DNA of 7,311 nucleotides from Acidimicrobiia bacterium (GTDB taxonomy: Bacteria > Actinomycetota > Acidimicrobiia > Acidimicrobiales > Ilumatobacteraceae): assembly GCA_013815505.1 (NCBI GenBank), contig JACDGA010000088.1:1-7311 (forward strand), written 5' to 3'. A program made the translations under genes and the position numbers. Position 1 is the stretch's first letter, and each line of letters starts with the position of its first letter. The notes beneath the pieces were generated by a model. The model did not search any database and had not been told where the DNA came from. It saw only the letters and a program-made list of their open reading frames with translations. Positions 1 through 6,606 of this stretch are shown here, one piece after another.

Positions 1-60
1 CCGTTCCGACGGGGCGGCGATCAACACGTTGGACCGATCGGCGCGCCCTCAAGCCGCACG

Positions 61-417
61 TTCGTCAACGACACGCTCACTTGCCATCCGCCGTTTCTCG
101 TCGGGCACCGCCGTCAGCTGCTGAGCCTCATCACGTCGCGCTCGGTCAACGCCGCCGCAATGCACGTTCGCCAGCAGTCGTTCCGCCGCAAGCGGCCTGA
201 GCGCTCCGCACCAGCAACCCCGCCATCAGCGCACGTACGTCAGGCGAGCGCACGGCTGTGATCATCAGGAAAGGCAGTCCAGACAGCGTCACCCTCTGGT
301 TCGACGACGATGGCGCGGGATCGTACGGCGAGTTCCTCGACTCGATCCCCGAAGAGGTGCTCACCGACGAGAGCAGCTTCGTTCGACGTCGAGGCCGGCG
401 ACATCGAGACCGGCTGA
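61..417 (+). pseudogene. Decayed plus-strand coding sequence of unknown function with two frame changes
   Basis: No open frame spans this stretch, but codon-position composition behaves like a gene on the plus strand. From about 61 to 200, in the frame of base 61, roughly 85% of codons end in G or C by hand count and the second positions stay low. From 201 the coding-like signal moves to the frame of base 201. It reads through a GTG at 258 into an acidic segment containing VTLWFDDDG, GSYGEFLDS and PEEVLTDESS, with GC3 about 86%. At about 382 it returns to the first frame, FDVEAGDIETG then TGA at 415-417, where all codons end in G or C. Two compensating frameshifts in one old gene fit best. 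Two genes overlapping by GTGA at 258-261 plus one frameshift is an alternative. I do not recognise the family. It is convergent with the PAAR-like gene. Confidence 0.35.
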
Positions 418-693
418 TCGGCTCGGAGCTGCCGACCGCGGCACATGCCGCAACGGTCACGCTCGGCTCGGCCTCGTCTGAAGGGCCGACGCTTAGCCGG
501 CGTTTGGTGGCATCTCGATCGGGTTGCTCGCGCCGCGCGTTCTGGGACGCTCGCCGGGGAGGCGACCGTCTGGGCGGCCTTCCGGTTCCTGGGTCGTGGA
601 GCGTGGGGCGCGGGCGCTTTGCCGCGGTCATGCGAACACGACACCTGAGATCTTCTGTCACAGTGGTGGTGCGCAGGCTGCGGGCATCCTCGC
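418..693. other. Intergenic stretch with no supported feature
   Basis: This lies between the decayed plus-strand sequence and the stop of the PAAR-like gene. All three minus-strand frames are interrupted or give arginine/proline-rich, low-complexity translations without recognisable domains. The plus-strand frames here are antisense-like. An ATG at 687 just after the PAAR stop opens only nine codons before TGA. The gp25-type baseplate gene that commonly follows a spike-tip gene in injection-system operons is not seen here. Confidence 0.5.
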
Positions 694-1014
694 TCAGGAC
701 GCGACGACCCGTTGCTGGGTCGTCATCACGGCGACGGTGGCCCCGTTCGGTATGGAGATCGACGCGCTGTCGGCAAGCACCACGGGGCGTCCAGTCACGT
801 GGACCCGAGTCGAGGAACTGACGAAGCGCGCCGACGTGCAGGTGTCCGGTGCAGGGAGCGCGCAACCCTGTACGGTCCACGGGGCGTCGAGGAGGACCAC
901 CGGCTTGCCCTCGACCAGCACGCGGCTGCTCACCTGCACGGGTTGTGCGTGGCCGCCGTGCTGGCAATGCACGACGGCGAGTTGATGGACCACCGGTGAC
1001 GACATCTCGGTCAC
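694..1014 (-). CDS. PAAR-like spike-tip protein of a contractile tail/injection system
   Basis: The product is 106 residues and probably caps the spike of a phage-tail-like contractile apparatus as the membrane-piercing tip, to which effectors may attach. Visible features are CQHGG at residues 17-21, RVLVEGKPV at 31-39, a GC pair at 50-51, Cys59, then a second copy of the module, TRVHVTGRPVVL at 69-80, and a closing QQRVV. This CxHGG plus duplicated RVxVxGxPV pattern matches small PAAR-like proteins I know from actinobacterial and other tail-like loci. Cys17, His19, Cys51 and Cys59 are candidate metal ligands (inference). The length is normal for a tip. I chose the GTG at 1014 because it overlaps the TGA of the upstream spike gene as GTGA, a translational-coupling junction. 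An in-frame ATG at 1005 is the alternative and neither has a strong ribosome site. The partner spike gene directly upstream supports the call. Confidence 0.8.
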   Translation of the reverse strand: MTEMSSPVVHQLAVVHCQHGGHAQPVQVSSRVLVEGKPVVLLDAPWTVQGCALPAPDTCTSARFVSSSTRVHVTGRPVVLADSASISIPNGATVAVMTTQQRVVAS

Positions 1015-1769
1015 GTCACGTCGAGTGCGCCGCTGTTGATCGAGGTGACCGGCCCTACGAGCTCGATTATGGCGCCCTTGCCGTTGTCGATGCGGATGCC
1101 CGTGTGGTCGACGACAATTCGCTCGCCGGTCGGAGCGGCGATCGTCAGCCCACCGCCGGGACCGGCCGAAAGCGGCACCTCGCCGGCCGACCAGAACCCG
1201 CCGGTCCAGATCGGCCGGCTCACATCACCCTCCTCGAACTCGATCCACACGTTTGATCCTCGCGTAGCGACCACGAACACGCCGGACCCCGGCCCGGCTA
1301 CCGGCGCGCACGGCATCGCCCAGCCGAGCTGTCCGGGTGCGACGGAGGGGACGCTCACCACGATCCGGCCGAGCATCAACGGATCCTGGTCATCGACCAC
1401 GATGCCGCGATGCTTGCCGTAGCGGGGGCCCGCCGTCGGCGGTGGGTCGGGCGGAGGCGCCGACGCTTCGGCGGCCGCTTGGATCTCGTCGAGCCGGATC
1501 ACGGTGCGAGGTCCGACGTCGTCGAACGCCTCGGCTGCCGGCACTGCGAGCTCGTCGACCTTAAACTGCACCACAGCTCCGGCAGTCTCGTCGCCGTACA
1601 CCCCGTCGGTTCCGTTCACCGGAAGCACATCGGGACGCCACGTGAGCAACGCCTGCTGGATCCGTCGCACGCTCTCGCTTGGCGTGTGACGATGGCGGGA
1701 GATCCGGTCGAGGTCGTCGGCCACTGCCTGGAGGACCGAGTCGCCGGAGAAGAGCTGGGACTGCATCAT
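1011..1769 (-). CDS. gp5/baseplate-V-like spike protein with an N-terminal peptidoglycan-binding-like domain
   Basis: The product is 252 residues and is likely the central spike of a contractile tail or injection baseplate. Residues 33-95 resemble a PG_binding_1 fold, with SVRRIQQALL, then DGVYGDETAGAVVQFK at 55-70 and VGPRT at 85-89. A proline-rich linker spans 104-115. Residues 118-193 form the gp5-type OB domain: GIVVDDQDP at 122-130, LGRIVVSVPSV at 133-143, WAMPC at 150-154, and VWIEFEEGD then PIWTGGFW at 174-193. The C-terminus (200-252) is a short beta-prism-like stretch, with GERIVVDHTGIRIDNGKG, as in gp5/VgrG-like spikes. No gp27, LysM or transmembrane segment is seen. The start is the ATG at 1769 because AGGAG (1777-1781) sits 7 bases upstream. 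An upstream in-frame start at 1880 would add 37 basic residues and swallow a hairpin and a promoter-like box. The gene overlaps the PAAR-like gene by four bases. Confidence 0.88.
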   Translation of the reverse strand: MMQSQLFSGDSVLQAVADDLDRISRHRHTPSESVRRIQQALLTWRPDVLPVNGTDGVYGDETAGAVVQFKVDELAVPAAEAFDDVGPRTVIRLDEIQAAAEASAPPPDPPPTAGPRYGKHRGIVVDDQDPLMLGRIVVSVPSVAPGQLGWAMPCAPVAGPGSGVFVVATRGSNVWIEFEEGDVSRPIWTGGFWSAGEVPLSAGPGGGLTIAAPTGERIVVDHTGIRIDNGKGAIIELVGPVTSINSGALDVT

Positions 1770-1776
1770 GAGGCGA

Positions 1777-1837
1777 CTCCTGGTTCGAACGTGACGGCGC
1801 GACTGTGAGCTAGCCATCCCGAGCTCCACCGTGTCAA
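1777..1837 (-). promoter_or_regulatory. Possible promoter and ribosome site of the spike gene
   Basis: On the minus strand a perfect TTGACA (1837-1832) lies 63 bases before the spike ATG. The region 17-18 bases downstream (about 1814-1808) reads GCTAGCT, a poor -10. A strong AGGAG (1781-1777) then precedes the ATG by 7 bases. The -35 box and the ribosome site are directly visible. Their use as a promoter unit is inference because the -10 is weak. Confidence 0.35.
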
Positions 1838-1848
1838 GGACCCTTTCA

Positions 1849-1869
1849 ACTGCTCGGATCGCGAGCAGT
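1849..1869. repeat. 8-bp perfect hairpin between the dihydrofolate-reductase-family gene and the spike gene
   Basis: ACTGCTCG (1849-1856) and CGAGCAGT (1862-1869) are perfect complements around a five-base loop. The element lies 80 bases upstream of the spike ATG and 114 bases beyond the stop of the upstream minus-strand gene. No T-run follows on either strand, so it is not a classical intrinsic terminator. It could be a weak terminator or an operator just upstream of the TTGACA box. Confidence 0.4.
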
Positions 1870-1982
1870 CGCTGGGACAACCTCGTCTGGGCGCGACCGA
1901 GTCCCGGCGTTCGAGGGCACGCTTGTCGACCTGGGCGTTGTGGCGGAGTTGCCAGGCCCGCGTGCCCAGGGGCAGCCGACCT

Positions 1983-2549
1983 TCAAACTGTGACTCGACT
2001 GGGCTGGTAACGCAGAGCGACCGCCCCCGACCGGAGCTCCTGGCGCCCCACGAGCTTCAGCTCGAGCCGCTCGCTCAGGCCGGCGAACAACGTCGGCCCG
2101 TGGCCCGCCAGGATGGGCTGCACGAGGAACTCGTACTCGTCGATCAATCCCAGTTCCGCCAAGGCCAGCGGGAGGGTCACGCCGCCCACATACAGGCCTT
2201 CGCCAGACTCCTGCTTGAGGTGCTGAACGGCTTTCCCCAGGTCACCCTGCACGAGTTCCGCGTTCCAATCGACCCGGTCCAGGGTGCCCGACACGACGTG
2301 CTTCTTTGCCCCATCGATCGTCCGGGCGAAGGGGATCATCCAATCAGCCATCCAGTCAGGCCACGTTCCCGTCGCCGGCTGCCGCCACGCTTCCTCCATC
2401 ATCTCGTAGGTCACCCGGCCAAGGAGCAGGGCATCGGCTCGTTCCAGGTTGGCGGCGTGATGGCGATGCAACTCCTCGGACGGGGTGATCACCCGGTGGT
2501 CGCAGCAGCCGTCGAGGGTGACGTTGATCGAGTATCGGAGGGGTCTCAT
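1983..2549 (-). CDS. Dihydrofolate-reductase-family (RibD C-terminal domain) oxidoreductase
   Basis: The product is 188 residues and a single RibD_C/DHFR-like domain. The family is a cytosolic NADPH-binding reductase fold. Many stand-alone members have no known substrate, so I do not assign true folate or riboflavin reduction. Recognisable pieces are the N-terminal strand with SINVTLDG (7-14), LLLGRVTYEMM (41-51), HVVSGTL (84-90), LYVGGVTL (119-126; the GG loop that binds NADPH phosphates) and the family signature LIDEYEFLVQPILAGHGPTLF (135-155). The length is normal. The ATG at 2549 is chosen because GGGAGAG (2562-2556) lies 6 bases upstream and the domain starts immediately. The longer in-frame start at 2657 adds 36 low-complexity arginine-rich residues. 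It lies on the same strand as the acetyltransferase-synthetase gene, 193 bases downstream of it. Confidence 0.93.
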   Translation of the reverse strand: MRPLRYSINVTLDGCCDHRVITPSEELHRHHAANLERADALLLGRVTYEMMEEAWRQPATGTWPDWMADWMIPFARTIDGAKKHVVSGTLDRVDWNAELVQGDLGKAVQHLKQESGEGLYVGGVTLPLALAELGLIDEYEFLVQPILAGHGPTLFAGLSERLELKLVGRQELRSGAVALRYQPSRVTV

Positions 2550-2742
2550 GGGTTGCTCTCCCTTGCTGCGGTCGCAGGCACCTGGCGGACCGAAGTCAGA
2601 CCGGCGTCGCCGCCATTTCTCATCGGTCCCCCAACCGGACCTGCTGGGAGGGCGCAAGGACCGCGCACCGTAGCACCGAAGGACCGGCGCCCTGTCCCCG
2701 ATGTGCCGTTTGAGGACAGGACAAACGTGGCGTGACGCGGCA
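2550..2742. other. Spacer between the Pat-like gene and the reductase gene
   Basis: This is the leader of the reductase gene on the minus strand. It contains interlocking palindromes at 2691-2727 (listed separately), a TACGGT box (2672-2667) that could be an actinobacterial -10 for the reductase gene, and the ribosome site at 2562-2556. A 65-codon minus-strand frame (GTG at 2743 to TGA at 2546) fills it exactly. Its GC3 is only about 66% by hand count and it resembles no family, so I do not call it a gene. Confidence 0.5.
2691..2727 (-). repeat. Interlocking palindromes, candidate H-type pseudoknot in the minus-strand transcript
   Basis: Two perfect inverted repeats interdigitate. CCTGTCC (2691-2697) pairs with GGACAGG (2714-2720), and CGTTTG (2707-2712) pairs with CAAACG (2722-2727). 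Read as minus-strand RNA, the order gives a 6-bp stem 1, a one-base loop, a 7-bp stem 2, a one-base junction and a nine-base loop, which is sterically sensible for an H-type pseudoknot. It begins 15 bases after the Pat-like stop codon and about 140 bases before the reductase start. Terminator, leader regulator and chance are all possible. The pairing is seen directly and the function is not known. Confidence 0.4.
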
Positions 2743-5277
2743 CTAGTTCAACCTCCGCAGCGGCGGCGGGGCGGTTGGAGCGGACACGGTGGCGTGGATG
2801 TCGACCGCCCAGCAGCCCTCACGCGAGACGATGACGGGGTTGCATTCGATCTCGTGCAGGGCGTCGTGACGGAAGGCGAGCTGCGCGATGCGAACGATGG
2901 TGTCGACGAACGAGTCGTCCGGCAGGCCCGCCTCGGCCAGCGCAGCACCGACGCGTGAGTCGGCGACGAGCGCCCGCGCGCTCGCCGGTGACAGCGGCGG
3001 GAGGCGCTGCGCACCCGCGTCGATGACGTCGGCCTGCACGCCGCCGAGCCCGACCTCAAGCACGGGGCCGATGCGGTCGTCGACGCGCATCCGCACTCGG
3101 GCGTCGACGCCCGGCGGCACCATCTGCTGCACCGTCACGGGGAGGGCGTCGTCGCCGAGCGACGCCTGGATGGTGTCGAAGGCCGCGACGACATCGTCGT
3201 CGTCGGCCAGGTCGAGCGCGATGCCGGCTTGCGCCGATCGGCCGATCCTGCGGCGGTGAGCCTTCATCGCCACCGGGTAGCCGACGGCCCGAGCAGCGGT
3301 GACGGCGTCGTCGACCGTGTCGGCCTCGCCGCCGGCCGCGACACGGACGCCGTACGCCTCGATGACGGCCCGGGCGTCGGCGAACGACAGTCGCCCAGCC
3401 GGCTGCTGGAGGGCGCGCTCGATGACGGTCGCCGCGTCGTCGGGACGGACGTCGGTCAGATCGGTCGCCGGCGCATCCATCTCTGCCGAACGCCATCTCG
3501 AGTACGCCCACATCCGCCCGAGCACGGCTGCTGCGGGCTCGGGGAACGAGAACGACGGCACGGGCGATCCCGGGCACAGCGGCCCGTCGCGCGAACCGAT
3601 GACGACAGCGACGACGGGTTTCGCGGCCGTGCGCGCGGCACGATCCACCTGGTCGGCGATGATGCCGAGGTCGCGCTCGAACGCCGGCGCGTGGATGACC
3701 ATCACGGCGTCGACGTCGTCGCGCCCGAGGGTGCTCGCCAACGCATCGGCGAACTCGACAGCGTCCGACCGGAACGAGAGCGGTGGCACGTCCAACACCT
3801 GCTCGAGACCGGCCGCGGTGATCGCCGCCCCGGCCAGCAGGCCCGGGCTGCGCGAGTTCGTCAGCAACGCCACCCTCGGGCCGCTCGGGATCGGTTGCGT
3901 CGAGAACACGCGCACCGTGTCGAGCAACGCCGCCACCGTCGGCACCTCGATCACGCCGGCGCGGCGGTAGATCGCATCGACCGCGCCACCGACCGCCGCA
4001 GCGCCGGTGCGGACGGCGATGATCGGGCGAGTCAGCGCGACACGACGCGCGATCCGTGCGAATTTGCGCGGGTTGCCGAACGCTTCGGTGTACAGCCCGA
4101 CGACGGCCGTGGACTCGTCGTCCGCCCAGAACTGCAGCAGGTCGTTGCCCGACACGTCTGCCTTGTCCCCGAGCGAGACGAACCACGACAGACCGAGCTC
4201 CATGTCGGCGGCCTTGCGTAGCAACGAGCCCCCGAGCGAGCCGGACTGCATCGAGATCGCCACATTGCCCTGCGGCAGGGTGACGTCGACGAGCGCCGCC
4301 TGCAGCCCGGTCGTCGGCGAGGCGACACCGAAGCTCGTCGGACCGATGATGCGCATCCCCGAACGACGGGCCGAGGACACCATCGCGCCGACGTCGACGT
4401 CGGAGCCCTGCGGATCGGTGACGATGATCGCCCCGCGCACGCCCCTGGCGACGCACTCGGCGATGACCTGTTCGAGGACCTCGGTGGGGACGGCGACGAT
4501 CGCGAGCGACACGTCGTCGGGCACGTCGACGACGGATCGGTACGACGCCACCTGCCCGATGCGCTCGTGTCCCGGGTTGACGGCATAGCGGGGGCCGGTG
4601 AACGAGGTGTCGACGTGGGCCCACAGTTCGGCGCCGACGGTGCCGGGCGTCGCCGACGCCCCGATGACGGCGATCGATCGCGGTAGCAACAGGCGCGCCA
4701 TCGCACGCGAGTCGGACCGCTGCTCTCGCCGCTCGACCGAGTCGACGAAGCCGGCATCGTCGGTGAGGTCGAAGTCGAGGTCGAAGACACCGCTCTCGAA
4801 CCGCCGATGCAGTGGCCATCCGGCCTTGCCGAACACGCTCAGCATCGCCCGGTTCTCGCCAAGCGTCTCGGCCGTGAAGCGGCGGATGCCGTTGCTGCGA
4901 GCGATCGCCGCGAGGTGCTCCAGCAGCAGCGTGGCGATGCCGTTGCCCTGGTGACCGTCGTCGACCATGAACGCCACTTCGGCGTCGTCACGACCCGGCC
5001 AGCGTTCATACGACGCCCAGCCGATGAGCTCGTCGCCCGACATCACCGCGAGGGCGGCTCGATCGTCGGGCGCAATCGACGTGAAGTACGTGGCCATCCC
5101 GGGCGTCATCTCGGGTTTCGGCGAGAAGAAGCGGCGGTAGATGCTCTCCGACGACTGTCGCGAGTGGAACTCGCGCAGCGCGGCCGCGTCGTGCGGTGTC
5201 ATCGGTCTGACGAGCGCCGATTCGCCGTCCGACAGCACCACCTCGGCGACCCAGGGGCTCTCCTCGGTCGCTGCCAT
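2743..5277 (-). CDS. GNAT acetyltransferase fused to NDP-forming acyl-CoA synthetase-like domains (Pat-type)
   Basis: This 844-residue protein probably acetylates lysines of target proteins such as acyl-CoA synthetases, with the synthetase-like part acting as a CoA/acyl-CoA or ligand sensor. Order: GNAT domain, about 20-170, with the acetyl-CoA loop GHQGNGIATLLLEHL (108-122) and a candidate catalytic Glu100; CoA-binding Rossmann domain, about 195-310 (LLPRSIAVIGAS at 197-208); ligase/flavodoxin-like domains, about 335-620 (SMQSGSLGG, FVSLGDKADVSGNDLL); ATP-grasp, about 630-830 (AVGYPVAMKA, VGLGGVQAD, EIECNPVIV). GNAT-first order is known from Streptomyces-type Pat, whereas enterobacterial Pat has it last. 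The loop that carries the phospho-histidine in true NDP-forming synthetases reads TGAAAVGGAVDA (424-435) with no His, arguing for a regulatory rather than synthetic role. The ATG at 5277 has no good ribosome site. A CATATT box six bases upstream suggests a leaderless start. It is divergent from the DAC gene. Confidence 0.94.
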   Translation of the reverse strand: MAATEESPWVAEVVLSDGESALVRPMTPHDAAALREFHSRQSSESIYRRFFSPKPEMTPGMATYFTSIAPDDRAALAVMSGDELIGWASYERWPGRDDAEVAFMVDDGHQGNGIATLLLEHLAAIARSNGIRRFTAETLGENRAMLSVFGKAGWPLHRRFESGVFDLDFDLTDDAGFVDSVERREQRSDSRAMARLLLPRSIAVIGASATPGTVGAELWAHVDTSFTGPRYAVNPGHERIGQVASYRSVVDVPDDVSLAIVAVPTEVLEQVIAECVARGVRGAIIVTDPQGSDVDVGAMVSSARRSGMRIIGPTSFGVASPTTGLQAALVDVTLPQGNVAISMQSGSLGGSLLRKAADMELGLSWFVSLGDKADVSGNDLLQFWADDESTAVVGLYTEAFGNPRKFARIARRVALTRPIIAVRTGAAAVGGAVDAIYRRAGVIEVPTVAALLDTVRVFSTQPIPSGPRVALLTNSRSPGLLAGAAITAAGLEQVLDVPPLSFRSDAVEFADALASTLGRDDVDAVMVIHAPAFERDLGIIADQVDRAARTAAKPVVAVVIGSRDGPLCPGSPVPSFSFPEPAAAVLGRMWAYSRWRSAEMDAPATDLTDVRPDDAATVIERALQQPAGRLSFADARAVIEAYGVRVAAGGEADTVDDAVTAARAVGYPVAMKAHRRRIGRSAQAGIALDLADDDDVVAAFDTIQASLGDDALPVTVQQMVPPGVDARVRMRVDDRIGPVLEVGLGGVQADVIDAGAQRLPPLSPASARALVADSRVGAALAEAGLPDDSFVDTIVRIAQLAFRHDALHEIECNPVIVSREGCWAVDIHATVSAPTAPPPLRRLN

Positions 5278-5351
5278 CGGCCCAATATGTCACGCCCAAC
5301 GGCGTGATCGGACCTGCGTGCGGTGGTCGATCGTCACGTCGGCGATGCCGG

Positions 5352-5357
5352 TAGGGT
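5352..5357 (+). promoter_or_regulatory. Putative -10 box, leaderless start of the DAC gene
   Basis: TAGGGT matches the actinobacterial TANNNT pattern. It lies eight bases before the GTG at 5366, the distance at which transcription would begin on or next to the start codon. The same layout, TANNGTCGA then GCC then GTG, recurs before ppgK. No convincing -35 is seen. Confidence 0.4.
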
Positions 5358-5365
5358 CGACGCCA

Positions 5366-6604
5366 GTGGGAGTGCGCATACCGTCGTCACGGGCGTTGCG
5401 GCGGCTCGAGGAAGAGCTCGAGGAAGATCATGTCCCGCTCCCCGACGAGCCCGAACTGCGGGCGTGGGTGATCGAGGAGCTGCACGCCGTGCGTCGCCCG
5501 CCCGTCCATGAGCGCCGGCGCGCGTTCTACGGATCGTTCGTGATGCCACCGGGCCGATCGCTGCTCGTCGGCGGCGACCTCAGCGACGTTGTCGAGCTCG
5601 GTGACTACGACATCGCGCTCGGGCGCAGGTTCGCCGACGGTCGCTCGACGTTCCTCGTGCGCCACCCCGACGGGACGACTGCGCTCGCGTGTTTCCGGCG
5701 TGCCGTGCAGTACGAGGCCGACCTCGTCGAGATCCAGGAGGCGACGGGCGCCGTCATCGCACAGCGCACGGTGATGGGCACCGCTCGCCTGTTCGTCGAG
5801 GCGGGTGTGATCGAGTGGAACGGCCATCGCTGGAGCCAGCGCGCGACGGCGGCTGCACGCGTCCCGGCGGTCGCCCGTCACGCCGTCGGCGTCTCGCTCG
5901 AGGTAGTCGAGGGTCTGCTCGATCTCTGCGTGCATTGGCTGTCGCCTGGACAGGTCGGCGGCACGGTCGTGCTCGTGCTCACCTCGGCACAGCGGATGCT
6001 CGACTACGTCGACGCTGATGACTCGATCCCGGCCCCGCCGCTGTCGGTCCGTCACCGTGAGCACTTCCCGGCGTTCCTTGCTGCGATGTCGCAGACCGAC
6101 CTCGCCACCGTGCTCGACGACGAGGGCAACGCACGGGCGATGGGTGTCGGGTTGCGATCGACGGCGTCGGCCGACCTGCTCGTCAGCGACCGGCGCGGGA
6201 TGCGACATCGCTCCGGCCGGCGGTTCAGCTTCGACCATCCGCAGGCCATCGTGTTCGTGATCAGCGAGGACGGACCCGTCACCGTGTTCTCCGACGGTGC
6301 CGAGATCGCCACGAGCGGACTCGTGACGCAGCCGCTGATCGCCCGTTCGATCGCACCCACCGAAGAGCAGCGCTGTGCTCGCTGCCGGCGGTTGATCGAG
6401 GTGATCGTCGGCGTGTCGGCGACCACCACCAGCGCCTGCCCGGTGTGCGGCGCGCTCGAGGGCTTCGAGGAGACGACGGTCGTCGGCGTCGTCAAGGAGG
6501 CGACGTGGCGTGCTGTCGATCTCGATCCGCAACGTCCCTCGCGCCCACCCGCAGCGCCGGCACATCTCGCGCTCGGCGATCTCACCGCCACCCACCCGTC
6601 CTGA
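5366..6604 (+). CDS. Diadenylate cyclase (DisA_N)-domain protein with C-terminal zinc ribbon
   Basis: This is a candidate c-di-AMP synthase or c-di-AMP/ATP-binding protein of 412 residues from the chosen start. Residues 1-180 are an N-terminal region I cannot name, with FLVRHPDGTTALACF and ATGAVIAQRTVMGTARLF. The DAC domain spans about 183-315: LDLCVHWLSPGQVGGTVVLVL, TDLATVLDDEGNARAMGVGL (244-263), GMRHRSG (278-284) and HPQAIVFVISEDGPVTVFSDG (291-311). The RHRS motif is intact, but the usual DGA motif appears as DLA (245-247). Cys337, Cys340, Cys358 and Cys361 form a CxxC-CxxC zinc ribbon, and the tail after about 385 is proline-rich. No membrane segment or DisA DNA-binding helix-hairpin-helix is seen. 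The start is uncertain: GTG 5366 is preferred because a TAGGGT box lies eight bases upstream, while ATG 5345 and GTG 5372 are alternatives. The frame stays open further upstream, but only antisense to the Pat-like gene. It is divergent from that gene across about 90 bases. Confidence 0.88.
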   Translation: MGVRIPSSRALRRLEEELEEDHVPLPDEPELRAWVIEELHAVRRPPVHERRRAFYGSFVMPPGRSLLVGGDLSDVVELGDYDIALGRRFADGRSTFLVRHPDGTTALACFRRAVQYEADLVEIQEATGAVIAQRTVMGTARLFVEAGVIEWNGHRWSQRATAAARVPAVARHAVGVSLEVVEGLLDLCVHWLSPGQVGGTVVLVLTSAQRMLDYVDADDSIPAPPLSVRHREHFPAFLAAMSQTDLATVLDDEGNARAMGVGLRSTASADLLVSDRRGMRHRSGRRFSFDHPQAIVFVISEDGPVTVFSDGAEIATSGLVTQPLIARSIAPTEEQRCARCRRLIEVIVGVSATTTSACPVCGALEGFEETTVVGVVKEATWRAVDLDPQRPSRPPAAPAHLALGDLTATHPS

Positions 6605-6606
6605 CC

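Noticed and set aside
146..967. 273-codon minus-strand frame over the PAAR-like gene and left region
   Set aside because: It is out of frame with the PAAR-like protein, low-complexity arginine/proline-rich, and contradicts the plus-strand coding signal at 61-417.
1011..1880. Longer spike protein starting at 1880
   Set aside because: The extra 37 residues are basic and unlike the family, the segment contains the hairpin and TTGACA box, and the ATG at 1769 has a strong AGGAG at ideal spacing.
1923..2735. 270-codon plus-strand frame over the reductase gene
   Set aside because: It is antisense to a recognisable RibD_C protein with a good ribosome site, and no domain is visible in the translation.
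3056..4819. 587-codon minus-strand frame inside the Pat-like gene
   Set aside because: It is an arginine-rich out-of-frame shadow of the well-supported 844-residue protein.
5141..5365. DAC protein extended upstream to 5141
   Set aside because: The extension is antisense to the N-terminus of the Pat-like gene, and its residues look like shadow sequence.
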